Positions 8,334 through 17,391 are shown, counted from the stretch's first letter. The stretch: 64,000 bases of DNA from an uncultured delta proteobacterium (GCA_903885795.1 CAISJV010000092.1:1-64000), one strand, 5' to 3'. The notes: generated from the sequence alone by a model not told the origin. Numbers and translations are program-made.

Positions 8334-10076
8334 TTATAAACTTGATTCCGCTATAAACCTTGACACCGGGCTCTGATAAATCCGCCCGTTGCTTTCCGAT
8401 GTTTCCGGCCTGACCGTTAAGATAAGCTGATCCTTCGCCCTGGTCATGGCGACGTACATAAGGCGTCTTTCGGACTCCAGATCCACGGCACCGATTGCTT
8501 GCTTGCTTGGGATGATACCCTCATTGCATCCAGCCACGATGACGACCGGCCATTCTAACCCTTTGGCGGTATGGATGGTCATTAAAGTGATCCCGGCCTG
8601 ATCCTCTTTCATTTCATCATGAACCTCGTAAGTGGCCAGCCAGGTAAGGTAATCGACGATGGTCTCATTCCCGGTGCGGTCTGCATCCCATGAATTAATA
8701 AAGGCCGCAGATTCGGGGGACAGCGAGGGATATCTGTCCATTATCCCTTCACATGTATCATTAAGATTCCATACGACTTCATCACCCACAAATAATGCAG
8801 GGGCGCCCGTATGGTCAGTATCCAGCCATACCAGAAAATGACTATTACCCGCTTCCGCCGCCTGTACCCTGATTCGCCCGTATTCTTCCCGTGTAATTCC
8901 GACGATATCCTTGATAAGTAGAAATGAGAAATTGTCATAAGGGTTCACGATCAACTTCAAGAACGCATGAAACCGGCGGAAGGACTCACTATTTGTCAAT
9001 GCCGAATTTCTCCCGATGTAGGCATGAGGGATATTTGCCTCTTCCATGAGGCGATCAATCTTTTCGAGCAGGTAGTGATTTCTGGCAAGGATGGCCACGG
9101 GTTCCGACCGCGCCCAAGGATCGCTTAAAAGGTCAACGATGAAAGCACTATCGCAATCTTTTCGAACGATAACACTTTCTACGCCGCCCCCTCTTGTCGC
9201 CTTCATCGTCTTTGTGATGCGGTCCTGATTATGCTCAATCAAGTTATTAGCTGCGGAGACAATTTCTGGAACGCTACGATAATTGAATTCCAGGCGGAAG
9301 ATATCGAATTCGTTTTGGTGGTCAACAAGGTACTTCGGCGCCGCCCCCCTCCATTGGTAGATGGATTGATCCACATCACCCACGACAAACAGGGACGCGT
9401 TAAAGGCCTTCTCCATTTCAAGGATGATTGCCCATTGAAGGCGGTCAATATCCTGTACCTCATCGACCAGGATATGCTTGACGTGCAGATACTTGGCCAG
9501 CGTCGGGATAAGCAACCTCAGTCCGATTAACAAGCCGCCATAGGTCAGGCTATTATTCTCCCGGCACCGCTGAATGAAGGCACGAAACAGATCCTTTACG
9601 GGGCTCTCTTCGGTGGGCTCGATGCCGCGCTGATAGTAGGCATTGAAAACGGTGTCGATATCTCGCTTCGGGATCTTCCATGACTTGCCGCTGTGCAATC
9701 CCATTTCCAGGGCAACATCTTTGAGCAAAAACGACTCTTCCCAGTCGCTATAAACGGTTACGGCTTTCGATTTCAAACCGATGACCTCCCCGAAACGGTT
9801 GATCATTGATAGTGCCAGGGCATGCATGGTGCCAAGGGCGCATCTGTGGGCTTTGTTGCCGATACGATCAACGAGGCGGTTGCGGATTTCGCCGGAGGCC
9901 TTCCTGGTGAACGTGAAGGCCATACATTCATAGGGGCTCACCTTGCATTCTTCGGTCAGATAGGCGATGCGCTCGATGAGGACGTGTGTCTTTCCCGATC
10001 CGGCCCCGGCCAAGACCAGGGCACGGCGGGAATCAGTTTTGACGGCTGCGGTTTGTTGAGGGTCAAGAGGGTTCAT
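8334..10076 (-). CDS. UvrD/Rep-type superfamily 1A DNA helicase
   Basis: About 580 residues from ATG 10076. Motifs in order: Q motif LDPQQTAAV, Walker A AGAGSGKT (residues 23-30), ILVDEVQDID, VGDVDQSIYQWRGA, MTIHTAKGLEW and YVAMTRAKDQL. It unwinds DNA 3' to 5' and probably works with the SMC-like ATPase in phage-type recombination or replication. The start is fixed by the ATGA overlap with the upstream gene; the longer open frame to 10241 overlaps that gene. It is somewhat shorter than UvrD itself (about 720). Confidence 0.9.
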   Translation of the reverse strand: MNPLDPQQTAAVKTDSRRALVLAGAGSGKTHVLIERIAYLTEECKVSPYECMAFTFTRKASGEIRNRLVDRIGNKAHRCALGTMHALALSMINRFGEVIGLKSKAVTVYSDWEESFLLKDVALEMGLHSGKSWKIPKRDIDTVFNAYYQRGIEPTEESPVKDLFRAFIQRCRENNSLTYGGLLIGLRLLIPTLAKYLHVKHILVDEVQDIDRLQWAIILEMEKAFNASLFVVGDVDQSIYQWRGAAPKYLVDHQNEFDIFRLEFNYRSVPEIVSAANNLIEHNQDRITKTMKATRGGGVESVIVRKDCDSAFIVDLLSDPWARSEPVAILARNHYLLEKIDRLMEEANIPHAYIGRNSALTNSESFRRFHAFLKLIVNPYDNFSFLLIKDIVGITREEYGRIRVQAAEAGNSHFLVWLDTDHTGAPALFVGDEVVWNLNDTCEGIMDRYPSLSPESAAFINSWDADRTGNETIVDYLTWLATYEVHDEMKEDQAGITLMTIHTAKGLEWPVVIVAGCNEGIIPSKQAIGAVDLESERRLMYVAMTRAKDQLILTVRPETSESNGRIYQSPVSRFIAESSL

Positions 10077-10624
10077 AATGTGACCACCTTCCACGCCAAC
10101 GGGATCACTTTCGGCTGATGGCAACTTGATACAATGCATTGCATATCCGCCGCCTCGTATTTCCGCAGCGCCTCCGTCAGATGTTCGCCGTCCATTTCCG
10201 CCGCCTCTACGAGTAAAATAGAGCCCCCCAAGGCCCGACAAAGCGCCGGATCAAATGCCGCCTTTTCACCGCCCGATAATCCGGAATAGGGGACGCTCAC
10301 CTTGCCGTTATTCCAACCGATGAAAAGGGAGCCATCTTCCCGGATTTCTACCATGGCCGATCCAGCGGGGAGGACTTCATTCATTCGCCGCGACATGGCC
10401 GCCGTGACGGTCTGCATGGCCGCGTTTTTCCGCTCGGTAAGGTCTTTGAGATTTGTCTTCTCTGTGCCGAGTTCATCGCGGGTGCGGTTTGATTCGGCCC
10501 TGAGTTTTTCTGTCTCTTCGTGAAGACCTTTCGCTTTGAGGAAGAGGTCCTTTTTGCCTTGGAGGTCTTTTAGTGACGCCTCCATGCCGTTGATGTAGTC
10601 GATAAGTAATTGTTTTTCAGACAT
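10073..10624 (-). CDS. C-terminal half of a split SMC/RecN-like ATPase
   Basis: 183 residues: a coiled coil (about 5-75), then the ABC signature SGLSGGEKAAF near residue 118 and a Walker B-like strand GGSILLVEAAEMDGEHL. No Walker A is present; that lies in the upstream gene. In Walker B the usual Asp-Glu pair reads Glu-Ala, so catalysis may be weak or the Glu supplied elsewhere. The ATG directly abuts the stop of the other half at 10625. Together they should form one ATP-dependent DNA-binding head. Confidence 0.75.
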   Translation of the reverse strand: MSEKQLLIDYINGMEASLKDLQGKKDLFLKAKGLHEETEKLRAESNRTRDELGTEKTNLKDLTERKNAAMQTVTAAMSRRMNEVLPAGSAMVEIREDGSLFIGWNNGKVSVPYSGLSGGEKAAFDPALCRALGGSILLVEAAEMDGEHLTEALRKYEAADMQCIVSSCHQPKVIPLAWKVVTL

Positions 10625-11692
10625 TCACGCCGCCTCCCTTCCTTGATATTTCCTTAATTCTCTCACCGCCACCAGCCGCGCCGCACACGCCGAGCATCCG
10701 GCGCCGTTCAGGGCGTCGAGGATGGCCCTGATCCCTTCTGTGGGGTCAACGGGATATCCCATAAGCTTCGCGATGGGGTTTATAAAGGTGATTGGTTCGT
10801 CCGGTTTCTGAGCGGGTCCGCCGGCCATTAGCGAGACAACGGTATCTGCCATTTCATTGAGGACTTTCCCCGTCGTCTTCACAGCAGCCTTGACGTCATC
10901 CGCCTTGATCTTTTCCGCCTGTTCTTTAAGTAATTCCCGGCGGGCGTCCTCTTTGCCCTTCTCTTCAGCCGCCGCAATCGCCTTGTCAGATTTCTCTTTT
11001 TCCTCGGCAATAGTCTTTTGTCGCAACTCTTCCGTCTCCGCGTCCTTCAAATCCTGCCGCGCCTGGGTCAACTTATCCTCCGCGTCCTTGATCTGAAAAT
11101 GAACCTCCGCCGCTGTACCTGTCGGAAGTTCCATGGCGGCCCTTGCCGTCGTCAATCTTGCCGCCGCCTCTTCCATGGATTTGGCCGTGGCCGTTAGCGC
11201 ATTAATTCTGCTTTTGGTTGTCTCGATATCAAAGACGATCTTTGAGATATCCGCTTCCGGCGGATAGAGGTCAAAAACGGCGTCAATCTTTTTCTGATCA
11301 CTGAGGGCCATGAAAGCCCCAATGTCGATTGCAACAGGCCTTCCGGCTTCTCCCATGGCCTGAGAAAACAATTCCTTCGTTTTCTTCTTTCCGCCGACTC
11401 CATAACCTTGGGAAACGGTTTCTCCGGACCTGGCATATTTGCGCTGAAAGAGAATGCCGCCGTCGCCTATTTTGGCACCTACGGCCATCTCCTTGCCGTC
11501 TCCGTAGTTATCAAGGATATCCGCGTTCTGCTTGCCGCTGCCGGGGATATAACCAAGGAGGGCCAAAATAAGCGCCTGAGAGCGAGCGGATTTTCCGGCT
11601 CCGTTTGGACCGATGAAAAGGGTAAGGCGGTCGATGTCCTGGGTGAAGGTAAGGCCTTTGATGTTTTGTCCTGATATTTGGGTTATTGGCAT
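10625..11692 (-). CDS. N-terminal half of a split SMC/Rad50-like ATPase
   Basis: 355 residues: Walker A GPNGAGKSARSQAL near residue 28, then a long Ala/Glu/Lys-rich coiled coil (about 150-270), then a C-terminal segment with CSAC near residue 335, reminiscent of a zinc-hook Cys-x-x-Cys. It lacks the ABC signature and Walker B, which are encoded by the next gene. Phage recombination operons often carry a Rad50/SbcC-like ATPase beside an annealing protein; the 405-residue gene upstream may be that partner. Confidence 0.75.
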   Translation of the reverse strand: MPITQISGQNIKGLTFTQDIDRLTLFIGPNGAGKSARSQALILALLGYIPGSGKQNADILDNYGDGKEMAVGAKIGDGGILFQRKYARSGETVSQGYGVGGKKKTKELFSQAMGEAGRPVAIDIGAFMALSDQKKIDAVFDLYPPEADISKIVFDIETTKSRINALTATAKSMEEAAARLTTARAAMELPTGTAAEVHFQIKDAEDKLTQARQDLKDAETEELRQKTIAEEKEKSDKAIAAAEEKGKEDARRELLKEQAEKIKADDVKAAVKTTGKVLNEMADTVVSLMAGGPAQKPDEPITFINPIAKLMGYPVDPTEGIRAILDALNGAGCSACAARLVAVRELRKYQGREAA

Positions 11693-11703
11693 GATGTCCT
11701 CCC

Positions 11704-12921
11704 TTACGCCGCTTTATCAACGATGCTGTTGACGGCGATCATGATCTTCCCGGCGGACTGAGCGTCATGCTCTGCGTCCGGTTCGATTCCGAGTGATTGA
11801 CAAGCCGCGACGTATTCAGGCCGGAAACTCTTTTTTGTCTCCGCCAAGTTCGCCAATATTCGCCGGTCCTCTTCGGATAACGCGGGCACTGCCGCGGGCT
11901 CGTCTTTTCCGGGTCCGGAGGGGATATCAATACCCTGATCTTCCGGGGCCTCTTCCGCCTCTAAAATAGCCGCCGCTTCATCGTCGCTGGATCTCTCCGC
12001 CCCGCTCTGTATTTCGATCTGCTTGAATTCCGAGCGGTCGCCGGATACCATCTTTCCGACGCGGTTCTGAAGGTTGGCGTATTGCGTCGCATCCCATTTG
12101 ATGACGTTGCCATTCGTCGGGCGCCAGGACACGACCGGGATGGTCCATACGTTTCCGGGGGCTTTCTGGATACCGCTCAAATGTTTCAGGGCATTTCTTT
12201 TGGCGAAGGTCTGAGCGAAGTCGATGCTTTTCTTTTCGCGGTTGATGATGCTGGCCAGCCATTTCAAGGCTTCATCGTGAGTCGTGTTCATCCAAAGGTT
12301 TGTTGCCTCGTCAAAGGGATATTTCGCCCACGTTCCTTTGCTTTCAGGTTCAATGTCCGCCGGATTCATATCGGACGGCAATAGCCGAAACGCCTGGGGA
12401 AACTGTTTCGCCTTGCCGAGTAAGTCGATCATCCTGTAGGATGGCGTGTCATAGATCGTGGTCCAATCGCTGACCATCGGGATGCCTTTGGAACTGAAAC
12501 GGAAGGCCACGGCACGGGCGTAAATCATGAGGATGCGACCGCTTTTATCGTCGCGGATCACGGCGGGGTTTTGCTGCCATTTCTCATTGACAAGAACTTC
12601 TGAGGGAAAAATCACACATGCGCCAGATGCTTCCTGCCAGACCTCGTACCCCTGTGCGGACAGTGCAAAGGGTCCACCGGGAACGGGCTGGATCAGCGTG
12701 CCGCCCTTTTCCGTCAATGTAAGCGCCTGTTTGAATGCCCTGATTTCGCCGTCATTGTCCCTGAGGGCGAAAACTTCATCGGTGGCCAGGCGGATTATGT
12801 CTTTTTTGATGATTCCCGCGAAGATTTCCGCCTCTTTCGGGAACTGCGACTTGATCGCCTCGATTGCCATTTCCGCTGTCACGGGCGTCGCCTGTATTGC
12901 TACTGCTTGATTTACTGCCAT
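11704..12921 (-). CDS. Phage-type protein, possible DNA-annealing or recombination protein
   Basis: 405 residues, no clear family. The central region (YARAVAFRFSSKGIPMVSDW around residue 135, then SWRPTNGNVIKWDATQYANL around 268) is globular, and the last 100 residues are acidic and probably flexible. It is first in the leftward early operon after the Cro side of the switch and directly precedes the split ATPase. By position a single-strand annealing role is possible, but no RecT or Erf motif is visible. Confidence 0.6.
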   Translation of the reverse strand: MAVNQAVAIQATPVTAEMAIEAIKSQFPKEAEIFAGIIKKDIIRLATDEVFALRDNDGEIRAFKQALTLTEKGGTLIQPVPGGPFALSAQGYEVWQEASGACVIFPSEVLVNEKWQQNPAVIRDDKSGRILMIYARAVAFRFSSKGIPMVSDWTTIYDTPSYRMIDLLGKAKQFPQAFRLLPSDMNPADIEPESKGTWAKYPFDEATNLWMNTTHDEALKWLASIINREKKSIDFAQTFAKRNALKHLSGIQKAPGNVWTIPVVSWRPTNGNVIKWDATQYANLQNRVGKMVSGDRSEFKQIEIQSGAERSSDDEAAAILEAEEAPEDQGIDIPSGPGKDEPAAVPALSEEDRRILANLAETKKSFRPEYVAACQSLGIEPDAEHDAQSAGKIMIAVNSIVDKAA

Positions 12922-13047
12922 AATACCTCCTTAATCATTTATTCTCGCGCCGCGTTATACCGTTGTTCTTTCCTCTATATCCCCTGTTTCCGCCGATCTA
13001 CCAAGCGCTCCCAGTGAAAGTTATCCATCTATCTTTTCCTTTCAGCC

Positions 13048-13299
13048 TTATAGAATTATGATGTTGTAATGTTTGATGAACTCTTCAAATGTAGGCTCCC
13101 AGCAGATGCAATTCGGCTTTTGTTGCGGCATCCATCGGATAACCTTCTTTCGAACCCCAACCTCGTCCAATTTGTAGCTTGTTCGCAGGAACTCTTTCAG
13201 TTTCTGGTGAAGAGAAACTGCGGTAGCCAGGTCCATTCTTGAAATCCTGGGATCAAAAGACTCAGGTTTTCTTCCTTCATAATGGTAAATCTGACCCAT
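13048..13299 (-). CDS. Small phage protein of unknown function
   Basis: 83 residues from ATG 13299 (MGQIYHYEGRKPESFDPRIS), chosen because a strong GGAGGAGG site lies just upstream. No family is recognised. It is in the early region just left of the Cro-like gene. Confidence 0.55.
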   Translation of the reverse strand: MGQIYHYEGRKPESFDPRISRMDLATAVSLHQKLKEFLRTSYKLDEVGVRKKVIRWMPQQKPNCICWEPTFEEFIKHYNIIIL

Positions 13300-13392
13300 T
13301 GTGAAACCACCTCCTCCTTTCACATGAGGACAGCCACGGACCAAATACTTCGAAGGGAGAAGCATTTTATCCGCGAGACTGCCCTGGTGTGG

Positions 13393-13647
13393 TCAAAATA
13401 CTGTAAGATTTTTCATATCCTCCATGTGCTGCTCAATGATTGCTGAAACCAGGATCTTGGATATCCAAGGCACGTCGTTCCACTCCCTTCCATCGAGGAG
13501 GCGACTTTCCAGGCGCTTGCCGACTGTGATCTGGTTAGGATCATCTTTTCCGTTTGGTGGATCGAAATAGCTTGATGTTTTTGGCTGGCGCGAACGCCGA
13601 GGAGCGATGAGAATTCTTTTTTGCAGTTCAATCAGCGCTATTGGCAT
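13393..13647 (-). CDS. Small phage protein of unknown function
   Basis: 84 residues, rich in basic residues in the first half (IAPRRSRQPKTSSYFDPPNG). No known domain. It sits 16 bases after the Cro-like gene in the same direction, so it is probably part of the same transcript. Confidence 0.5.
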   Translation of the reverse strand: MPIALIELQKRILIAPRRSRQPKTSSYFDPPNGKDDPNQITVGKRLESRLLDGREWNDVPWISKILVSAIIEQHMEDMKNLTVF

Positions 13648-13662
13648 AATATGTAACGGCTT

Positions 13663-13926
13663 TCAGATGATTTCTTTTTCATCAATTCCTTCATTTCCTA
13701 TGGGCATGAAGGGAAATAGAAAGATGTCTGCTACATTGAGAATGTCCGCGACCTGCTTGATACGTGCCTCGTCCTTGTATTCGTCGGTAAGAGAAAGTAG
13801 CCTGCTGACGGCGGAGACAGTGACTGGAGGTGTTAGTGACTCCCCCAGGGTTTTGAATGTCATCCCTTTGAGTTTCAGGAGTGACCAGATATAATTCCTG
13901 TTGACAGTGCGTTTCAATTTCTGCAT
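13663..13926 (-). CDS. Cro-like DNA-binding protein
   Basis: 87 residues with an N-terminal helix-turn-helix (LLKLKGMTFKTLGESLTPPV, SAVSRLLSL). It diverges from the CI/LexA-like repressor across a 50-base region and starts the leftward early operon, as Cro does in lambdoid switches. Confidence 0.7.
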   Translation of the reverse strand: MQKLKRTVNRNYIWSLLKLKGMTFKTLGESLTPPVTVSAVSRLLSLTDEYKDEARIKQVADILNVADIFLFPFMPIGNEGIDEKEII

Positions 13927-14004
13927 ACTCAGGCTCCATAAAGTTAGTTGACCTGAAATAAACCAAACGGATTCTTATGTCAAGAGAAAATACACAAACG
14001 GATA
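13927..14004. promoter_or_regulatory. Divergent control region of the Cro/CI switch
   Basis: The 50-base gap plus the first codons of the repressor gene hold two copies of CAAACGGAT (13964-13972 and 13995-14003), 31 bases apart in direct orientation, which may be operator half-sites. A TTGACC at 13948 could be a -35 for rightward transcription. No good ribosome-binding site precedes the repressor ATG at 13977. Confidence 0.45.
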
Positions 14005-14624
14005 ATTTATTAGGCGAGCGAATACGAGCAGCAAGGAAGTCAATCGGCCTGACTCAAGAAAAGCTGGCTGAATACTTGGGTTTAACCAAGCAGACGGTGA
14101 ACAGGTATGAATTAGGTTATCGTGTGCCTGACGCGGACGTGATAAACCGTATGGCCACTCGTTTTGGTTGTAATCTTGGATGGCTGATTTCAGGAAAGGG
14201 AGGCATGAATAATGACCTTGAAGAGATCAGTGGGACGGGTACATTGAGACAGATCCCGCTGTTTTCAGGGAAGATCCCCGCAGGCTTTCCAAATATGGCC
14301 AGTGATGAGATTGAGGAATACATATCCCTGCCTGATGCGCCGGCGGGAAGCTGTGCAATGCGTGTGGTTGGCGACAGCATGAGCCCGACAATCCGAAGTG
14401 GCGACTATGTTATCATTTTACCGGACGGTGAAGTCCGTCCTGGCGATATCGTTATTGCCAGTGATGCGTATGGAGATGTCATGATGAAACGCTATCAAAT
14501 CAAGGAGGATGAAGCTTTGTTTGTTTCAGACAATCCAGAGTATCCGATTACAAAAGCAGAAGGACACACTGTTATCGGCAAAGTAATTTCTGCCTGGAGT
14601 AAAAGAATGTTATCCGGAATATAG
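13977..14624 (+). CDS. CI/LexA-like phage repressor with S24 peptidase domain
   Basis: 215 residues: an N-terminal XRE helix-turn-helix (LTQEKLAEYLGLTKQTVNRY) and a C-terminal S24 peptidase domain with catalytic Ser in VVGDSMSPTIRSGDYVI and Lys in GDVMMKRYQ. An Ala-Gly bond in KIPAGFPN is the likely self-cleavage site. It should hold the leftward early genes silent and be inactivated through RecA-stimulated cleavage after DNA damage. It stands opposite the Cro-like gene and is followed by a terminator. Confidence 0.9.
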   Translation: MSRENTQTDNLLGERIRAARKSIGLTQEKLAEYLGLTKQTVNRYELGYRVPDADVINRMATRFGCNLGWLISGKGGMNNDLEEISGTGTLRQIPLFSGKIPAGFPNMASDEIEEYISLPDAPAGSCAMRVVGDSMSPTIRSGDYVIILPDGEVRPGDIVIASDAYGDVMMKRYQIKEDEALFVSDNPEYPITKAEGHTVIGKVISAWSKRMLSGI

Positions 14625-14670
14625 CGTTTTAGGTTTGTAGCGTGTTTTAATCGCGCCGGGGTTAAAGAAT

Positions 14671-14700
14671 AAAAGGCTTCCAGGGAGGGAAGCCTTTTTA
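14671..14700 (+). terminator. Terminator after the repressor
   Basis: AAAAGGCTTCC and GGGAAGCCTTTTT pair around a short purine-rich loop, ending in T residues, 46 bases after the repressor stop. Confidence 0.8.
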
Positions 14701-14893
14701 GTATGCTCACCTTTGTCCACACCCAAAGGACAGACGTCTTTTGCACGGTGTAGGCGCGATATACGAAAATGGTTATTTGCTAAGGAAGTATTGGAGGCGT
14801 TTCATACGTGTAGCACTTACAAGTTGATGGTTTCGATATTGAATTGACAAAGCTATCAGGTGGCATTTTTACCTGCCTCCATGCAAAAAAGCA

Positions 14894-14927
14894 TTGACAT
14901 TGTGTATCCATAGGGATACATTACGCC
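14894..14927 (+). promoter_or_regulatory. Promoter and operator of the first RelE/HigB-like pair
   Basis: TTGACA (14894-14899), a 17-base spacer and TACATT (14917-14922). The palindrome TGTATCC-ATAG-GGATACA (14903-14920) lies between and into the -10. The toxin ATG is 5 bases after the -10. Confidence 0.75.
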
Positions 14928-15218
14928 ATGTTTGAAATTCGAAAGACTGACAATTACGCCCAGTGGCTTGATGGGCTGCTTGACATTCGTGGTCGTGCGC
15001 GCGTGGAAGTTAGGGTCGAGCGCCTTGCAGCAGGGAATCCAGGGGATGTTGGGCCTGTTGGGGAGGGTGTTTCCGAGTTACGAATCGATTATGGTCCCGG
15101 TTACCGGGTGTATTTCAAAAAGACCGGGCGTACAATAGTTATCTTGTTGGCTGGGGGGGACAAAAGCACACAAGCCGCCGACATTAAAACTGCGTTACGC
15201 CTCGCACGCAATCTGTAG
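14928..15218 (+). CDS. HigB/RelE-like toxin (phage Gp49-related killer family)
   Basis: 96 residues. The pattern WLDGLLDIRGRARVEVRVER, GEGVSELRIDYGPGYRVYF and a C-terminal IVILLAGGDKSTQ typifies the addiction-module killer proteins often annotated as RelE/HigB type II toxins. The family acts by translation-dependent mRNA cleavage. It is followed 9 bases later by its antitoxin. A paralogous pair lies at 16743-17356 on the other strand. Confidence 0.88.
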   Translation: MFEIRKTDNYAQWLDGLLDIRGRARVEVRVERLAAGNPGDVGPVGEGVSELRIDYGPGYRVYFKKTGRTIVILLAGGDKSTQAADIKTALRLARNL

Positions 15219-15227
15219 GAGGAAACG

Positions 15228-15527
15228 ATGAAAAAGACAAAGACCACTCGCTACGATGTCGCAGAGCATCTCCGAACCCCGGAGGAAATGGCAGCTTATC
15301 TTGAGGCTTGTCTTGAGGAGGCTAACGGTGATGCCGCGTTTATTGCAAAAGCACTGGGCGATATAGCCCGCGCCAAGGGCATGTCGCAGGTTGCGCGTGA
15401 TGCCGGCCTGTCTCGCGAAAGTCTTTACAAGGCTCTCTCAGGCGAGCGCAATCCCGGTTTCGACACCATCCTCAAGGTCATCGATGCATTAGGGTTGAAG
15501 CTACATGCCGAAGCTTCCAATGTTTAA
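15228..15527 (+). CDS. XRE-type antitoxin of the preceding toxin
   Basis: 99 residues. RTPEEMAAYLEACLEEANGD is the N-terminal family signature and QVARDAGLSRESLYKALSGE the helix-turn-helix. An AGGAGGAAACG ribosome-binding site precedes the ATG. It probably represses the palindromic promoter at 14903-14920 and neutralises the toxin. Confidence 0.9.
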   Translation: MKKTKTTRYDVAEHLRTPEEMAAYLEACLEEANGDAAFIAKALGDIARAKGMSQVARDAGLSRESLYKALSGERNPGFDTILKVIDALGLKLHAEASNV

Positions 15528-15542
15528 ACAGTAGGTGCAAGT

Positions 15543-15583
15543 TTAATGAATGGTCATGTCAGGGGCTTGTTCGTTGAGCGGTC
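15543..15583 (+). repeat. 41-bp direct repeat, copy A
   Basis: Matches 17408-17448 at 37 of 41 positions in the same orientation; both begin TTAATGAATGGTCATGTCA and end TTCGTTGAGCGGTC. The two copies bracket the SDR gene and the second TA pair. Confidence 0.85.
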
Positions 15584-15731
15584 TGAACTTGTCAATGAAA
15601 ATGAGACACCTCCGACAACAATTTACTGTAGCACCGGTTCGCTATTTGGCAACGCCGGTTTGTTGATCCAAACGGCTGGGGGAAGTAACGCAGGTGTTGG
15701 CGGTTTTCCCTTGAACCGTTTCGGATATTTA

Positions 15732-16613
15732 TCACATGCGATTTCCACCACCGACCTGTAGCACCTGTCCCGTGATCCACTCCGCCTGGTCTGATGCAAA
15801 GAAGATAACAGCTTTCGCAATGTCTTCTGGTTGTCCGATCCGACGGAGTGGATATGTGGCGGCAATTTCTTTTTCCAATCCTGCTGGCATCCAGCCGGTT
15901 TGCACGGCACCAGGTGAAATAACATTGACTGTTATTCCATAAGGGCCTAGTTCGGTTGCCGCTGCACGTGTATAGCTTTCAATTGCAAATTTACTGGCGC
16001 CATAAGATACCTGAGAAGGATGACACCGAGCGCCATCCGTTGTGATATTGATAATCCGGCCCCACTGAGCATGACGCTCGATATGGCGTTTTGCATATTC
16101 CGCCATCATAAGAGCAACTGCTCTGCTATTGACGTGAAAATGCGCATCATGTGTCTGGGCGGACAATGGTTTGAGAAAATATTCCTCGGAAAAAACGGAA
16201 TCTTTGTCTAATACAGGTTGGGGCAGAAAGGTATCAGGGGCAGCGAATGCGGCATTGTTTACAATGACATCAACATCCCCCCATCTTTTCTCCGCCTGGT
16301 CAAACAGCCTCGGAATCATGTCAGGATCAGACAAATCCGCTTCCCATGTTATGCACTCACCACCCAAAGCCCGTATCTCTTCCGCTACCAGATCAGCGGA
16401 TTGTCCGATCTCGCGGCAATAATATGCCCTCCCCGGGGTTGTTGCGCTATCCACATTCGCCTTAGTTTCTCCATACAGCTCCGGTGATTGTCGTAAAAAG
16501 GTAATCAAGACCCTTGCCCCTTCCCGGGCAAAGGCGATGGCTATATCAGCACCAATCCCATGATTGGCACCGGTTACAATTACCGTTTTTCCCTTAAGTC
16601 CTGTATCAATCAT
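15732..16613 (-). CDS. Short-chain dehydrogenase/reductase (FabG-like)
   Basis: 293 residues. Nucleotide-binding TGANHGIGADIA near residue 14, DVDVIVNNAAF, and catalytic YGASKFA near residue 207 are in the right order; the catalytic Ser position falls in ITTDGARCHPSQVSYG. The C-terminal QVLQVGGGNRM is typical of 3-oxoacyl-ACP reductase relatives. The protein is longer than FabG (about 245) because of insertions around residues 45-70 and 125-150, so the substrate is uncertain. It is a lone metabolic gene between two TA modules. Confidence 0.88.
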   Translation of the reverse strand: MIDTGLKGKTVIVTGANHGIGADIAIAFAREGARVLITFLRQSPELYGETKANVDSATTPGRAYYCREIGQSADLVAEEIRALGGECITWEADLSDPDMIPRLFDQAEKRWGDVDVIVNNAAFAAPDTFLPQPVLDKDSVFSEEYFLKPLSAQTHDAHFHVNSRAVALMMAEYAKRHIERHAQWGRIINITTDGARCHPSQVSYGASKFAIESYTRAAATELGPYGITVNVISPGAVQTGWMPAGLEKEIAATYPLRRIGQPEDIAKAVIFFASDQAEWITGQVLQVGGGNRM

Positions 16614-16742
16614 AAGTACTGTTCTTTACCCGAGATATTCCTGATCATGATTCGATCTTTTTCGCATAACGAAAAGGTAAGCGTCGGCGGTGCTTTTCAG
16701 CCGTCTGCTTGACCGATGTGTTGGCCCTTTGACTTTGGAGGT

Positions 16743-17048
16743 TCAAGCATGAATTGCCTGTGCCACCAGCCGCACCCCGAGCGCCCCACAGATTCTAGCG
16801 ATGGTGTCGTAGCGCGGTTTTGCATTGGGCCTGAGTGCCTTGTACAAGGCTTCTCTGGTCAGACCGGATGCTTTGGCAATCTCGGTCATGCCGCGCGCCC
16901 GAGCGATGTCTCCCAAGGCCGATGCCAGCAGTGCCGAATCGTTCGCCTCCAGAATGTCCGTCAGGTAAGCCGCGATTGCCGCCTCGCTGTCGAGATACGC
17001 CGCGGCGTCAAACTCTGGCAAGTCCGCCACCTTGATTCGTTGGGTCAT
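16743..17048 (-). CDS. XRE-type antitoxin, second copy of the family
   Basis: 101 residues from ATG 17048, chosen for AAGGAG 6 bases upstream; a GTG-started frame extends to 17066. YLDSEAAIAAYLTDILEAND and EIAKASGLTREALYKALRPN match the antitoxin at 15228-15527. Its start region follows the toxin stop closely. It should repress the palindromic promoter at 17365-17382. Confidence 0.9.
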   Translation of the reverse strand: MTQRIKVADLPEFDAAAYLDSEAAIAAYLTDILEANDSALLASALGDIARARGMTEIAKASGLTREALYKALRPNAKPRYDTIARICGALGVRLVAQAIHA

Positions 17049-17059
17049 AGTCATCTCCT

Positions 17060-17356
17060 TCACCACTCTAAGAGTGCTGCCAGTGCCTTGGCTCGCTTGA
17101 TGTCAGCTTTCTGGGTGCGCTTGGAGCCGCCGACGAGCAACACAATCAGCTGAACCCCACGCTGCACGAAATAAATGCGCCAGCCTGCGCCGAGATGAAT
17201 GCGCAACTCCGACACCCCATCGCCGACCGGCTCCACGTCCCCCATCAAGCCGCGCTCCAGACGCTTGATGCGCGCCGCGATCACCCCGCGCACCGTCGCA
17301 TCAGACAGACCATCCAGCCATTCGGTAAATTTGGGCAGGGGCTTGATCAAAAACAT
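17060..17356 (-). CDS. HigB/RelE-like toxin, second copy of the family
   Basis: 98 residues. FTEWLDGLSDATVRGVIAAR, GDGVSELRIHLGAGWRIYF and a C-terminal LIVLLVGGSKRTQ align with the toxin at 14928-15218. Base composition is higher in GC than its paralogue, suggesting separate acquisition rather than a recent duplication. Its ATG lies 6 bases from the -10. Confidence 0.9.
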   Translation of the reverse strand: MFLIKPLPKFTEWLDGLSDATVRGVIAARIKRLERGLMGDVEPVGDGVSELRIHLGAGWRIYFVQRGVQLIVLLVGGSKRTQKADIKRAKALAALLEW

Positions 17357-17362
17357 GTGAGG

Positions 17363-17391
17363 ATTGTAATCGAACGATTACATATTGTCAA
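17363..17391 (-). promoter_or_regulatory. Promoter and operator of the second RelE/HigB-like pair
   Basis: Read leftward: TTGACA (17391-17386), 17-base spacer, TACAAT (17368-17363). The perfect palindrome TGTAATCG-AA-CGATTACA covers 17365-17382, overlapping the -10. Confidence 0.85.
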
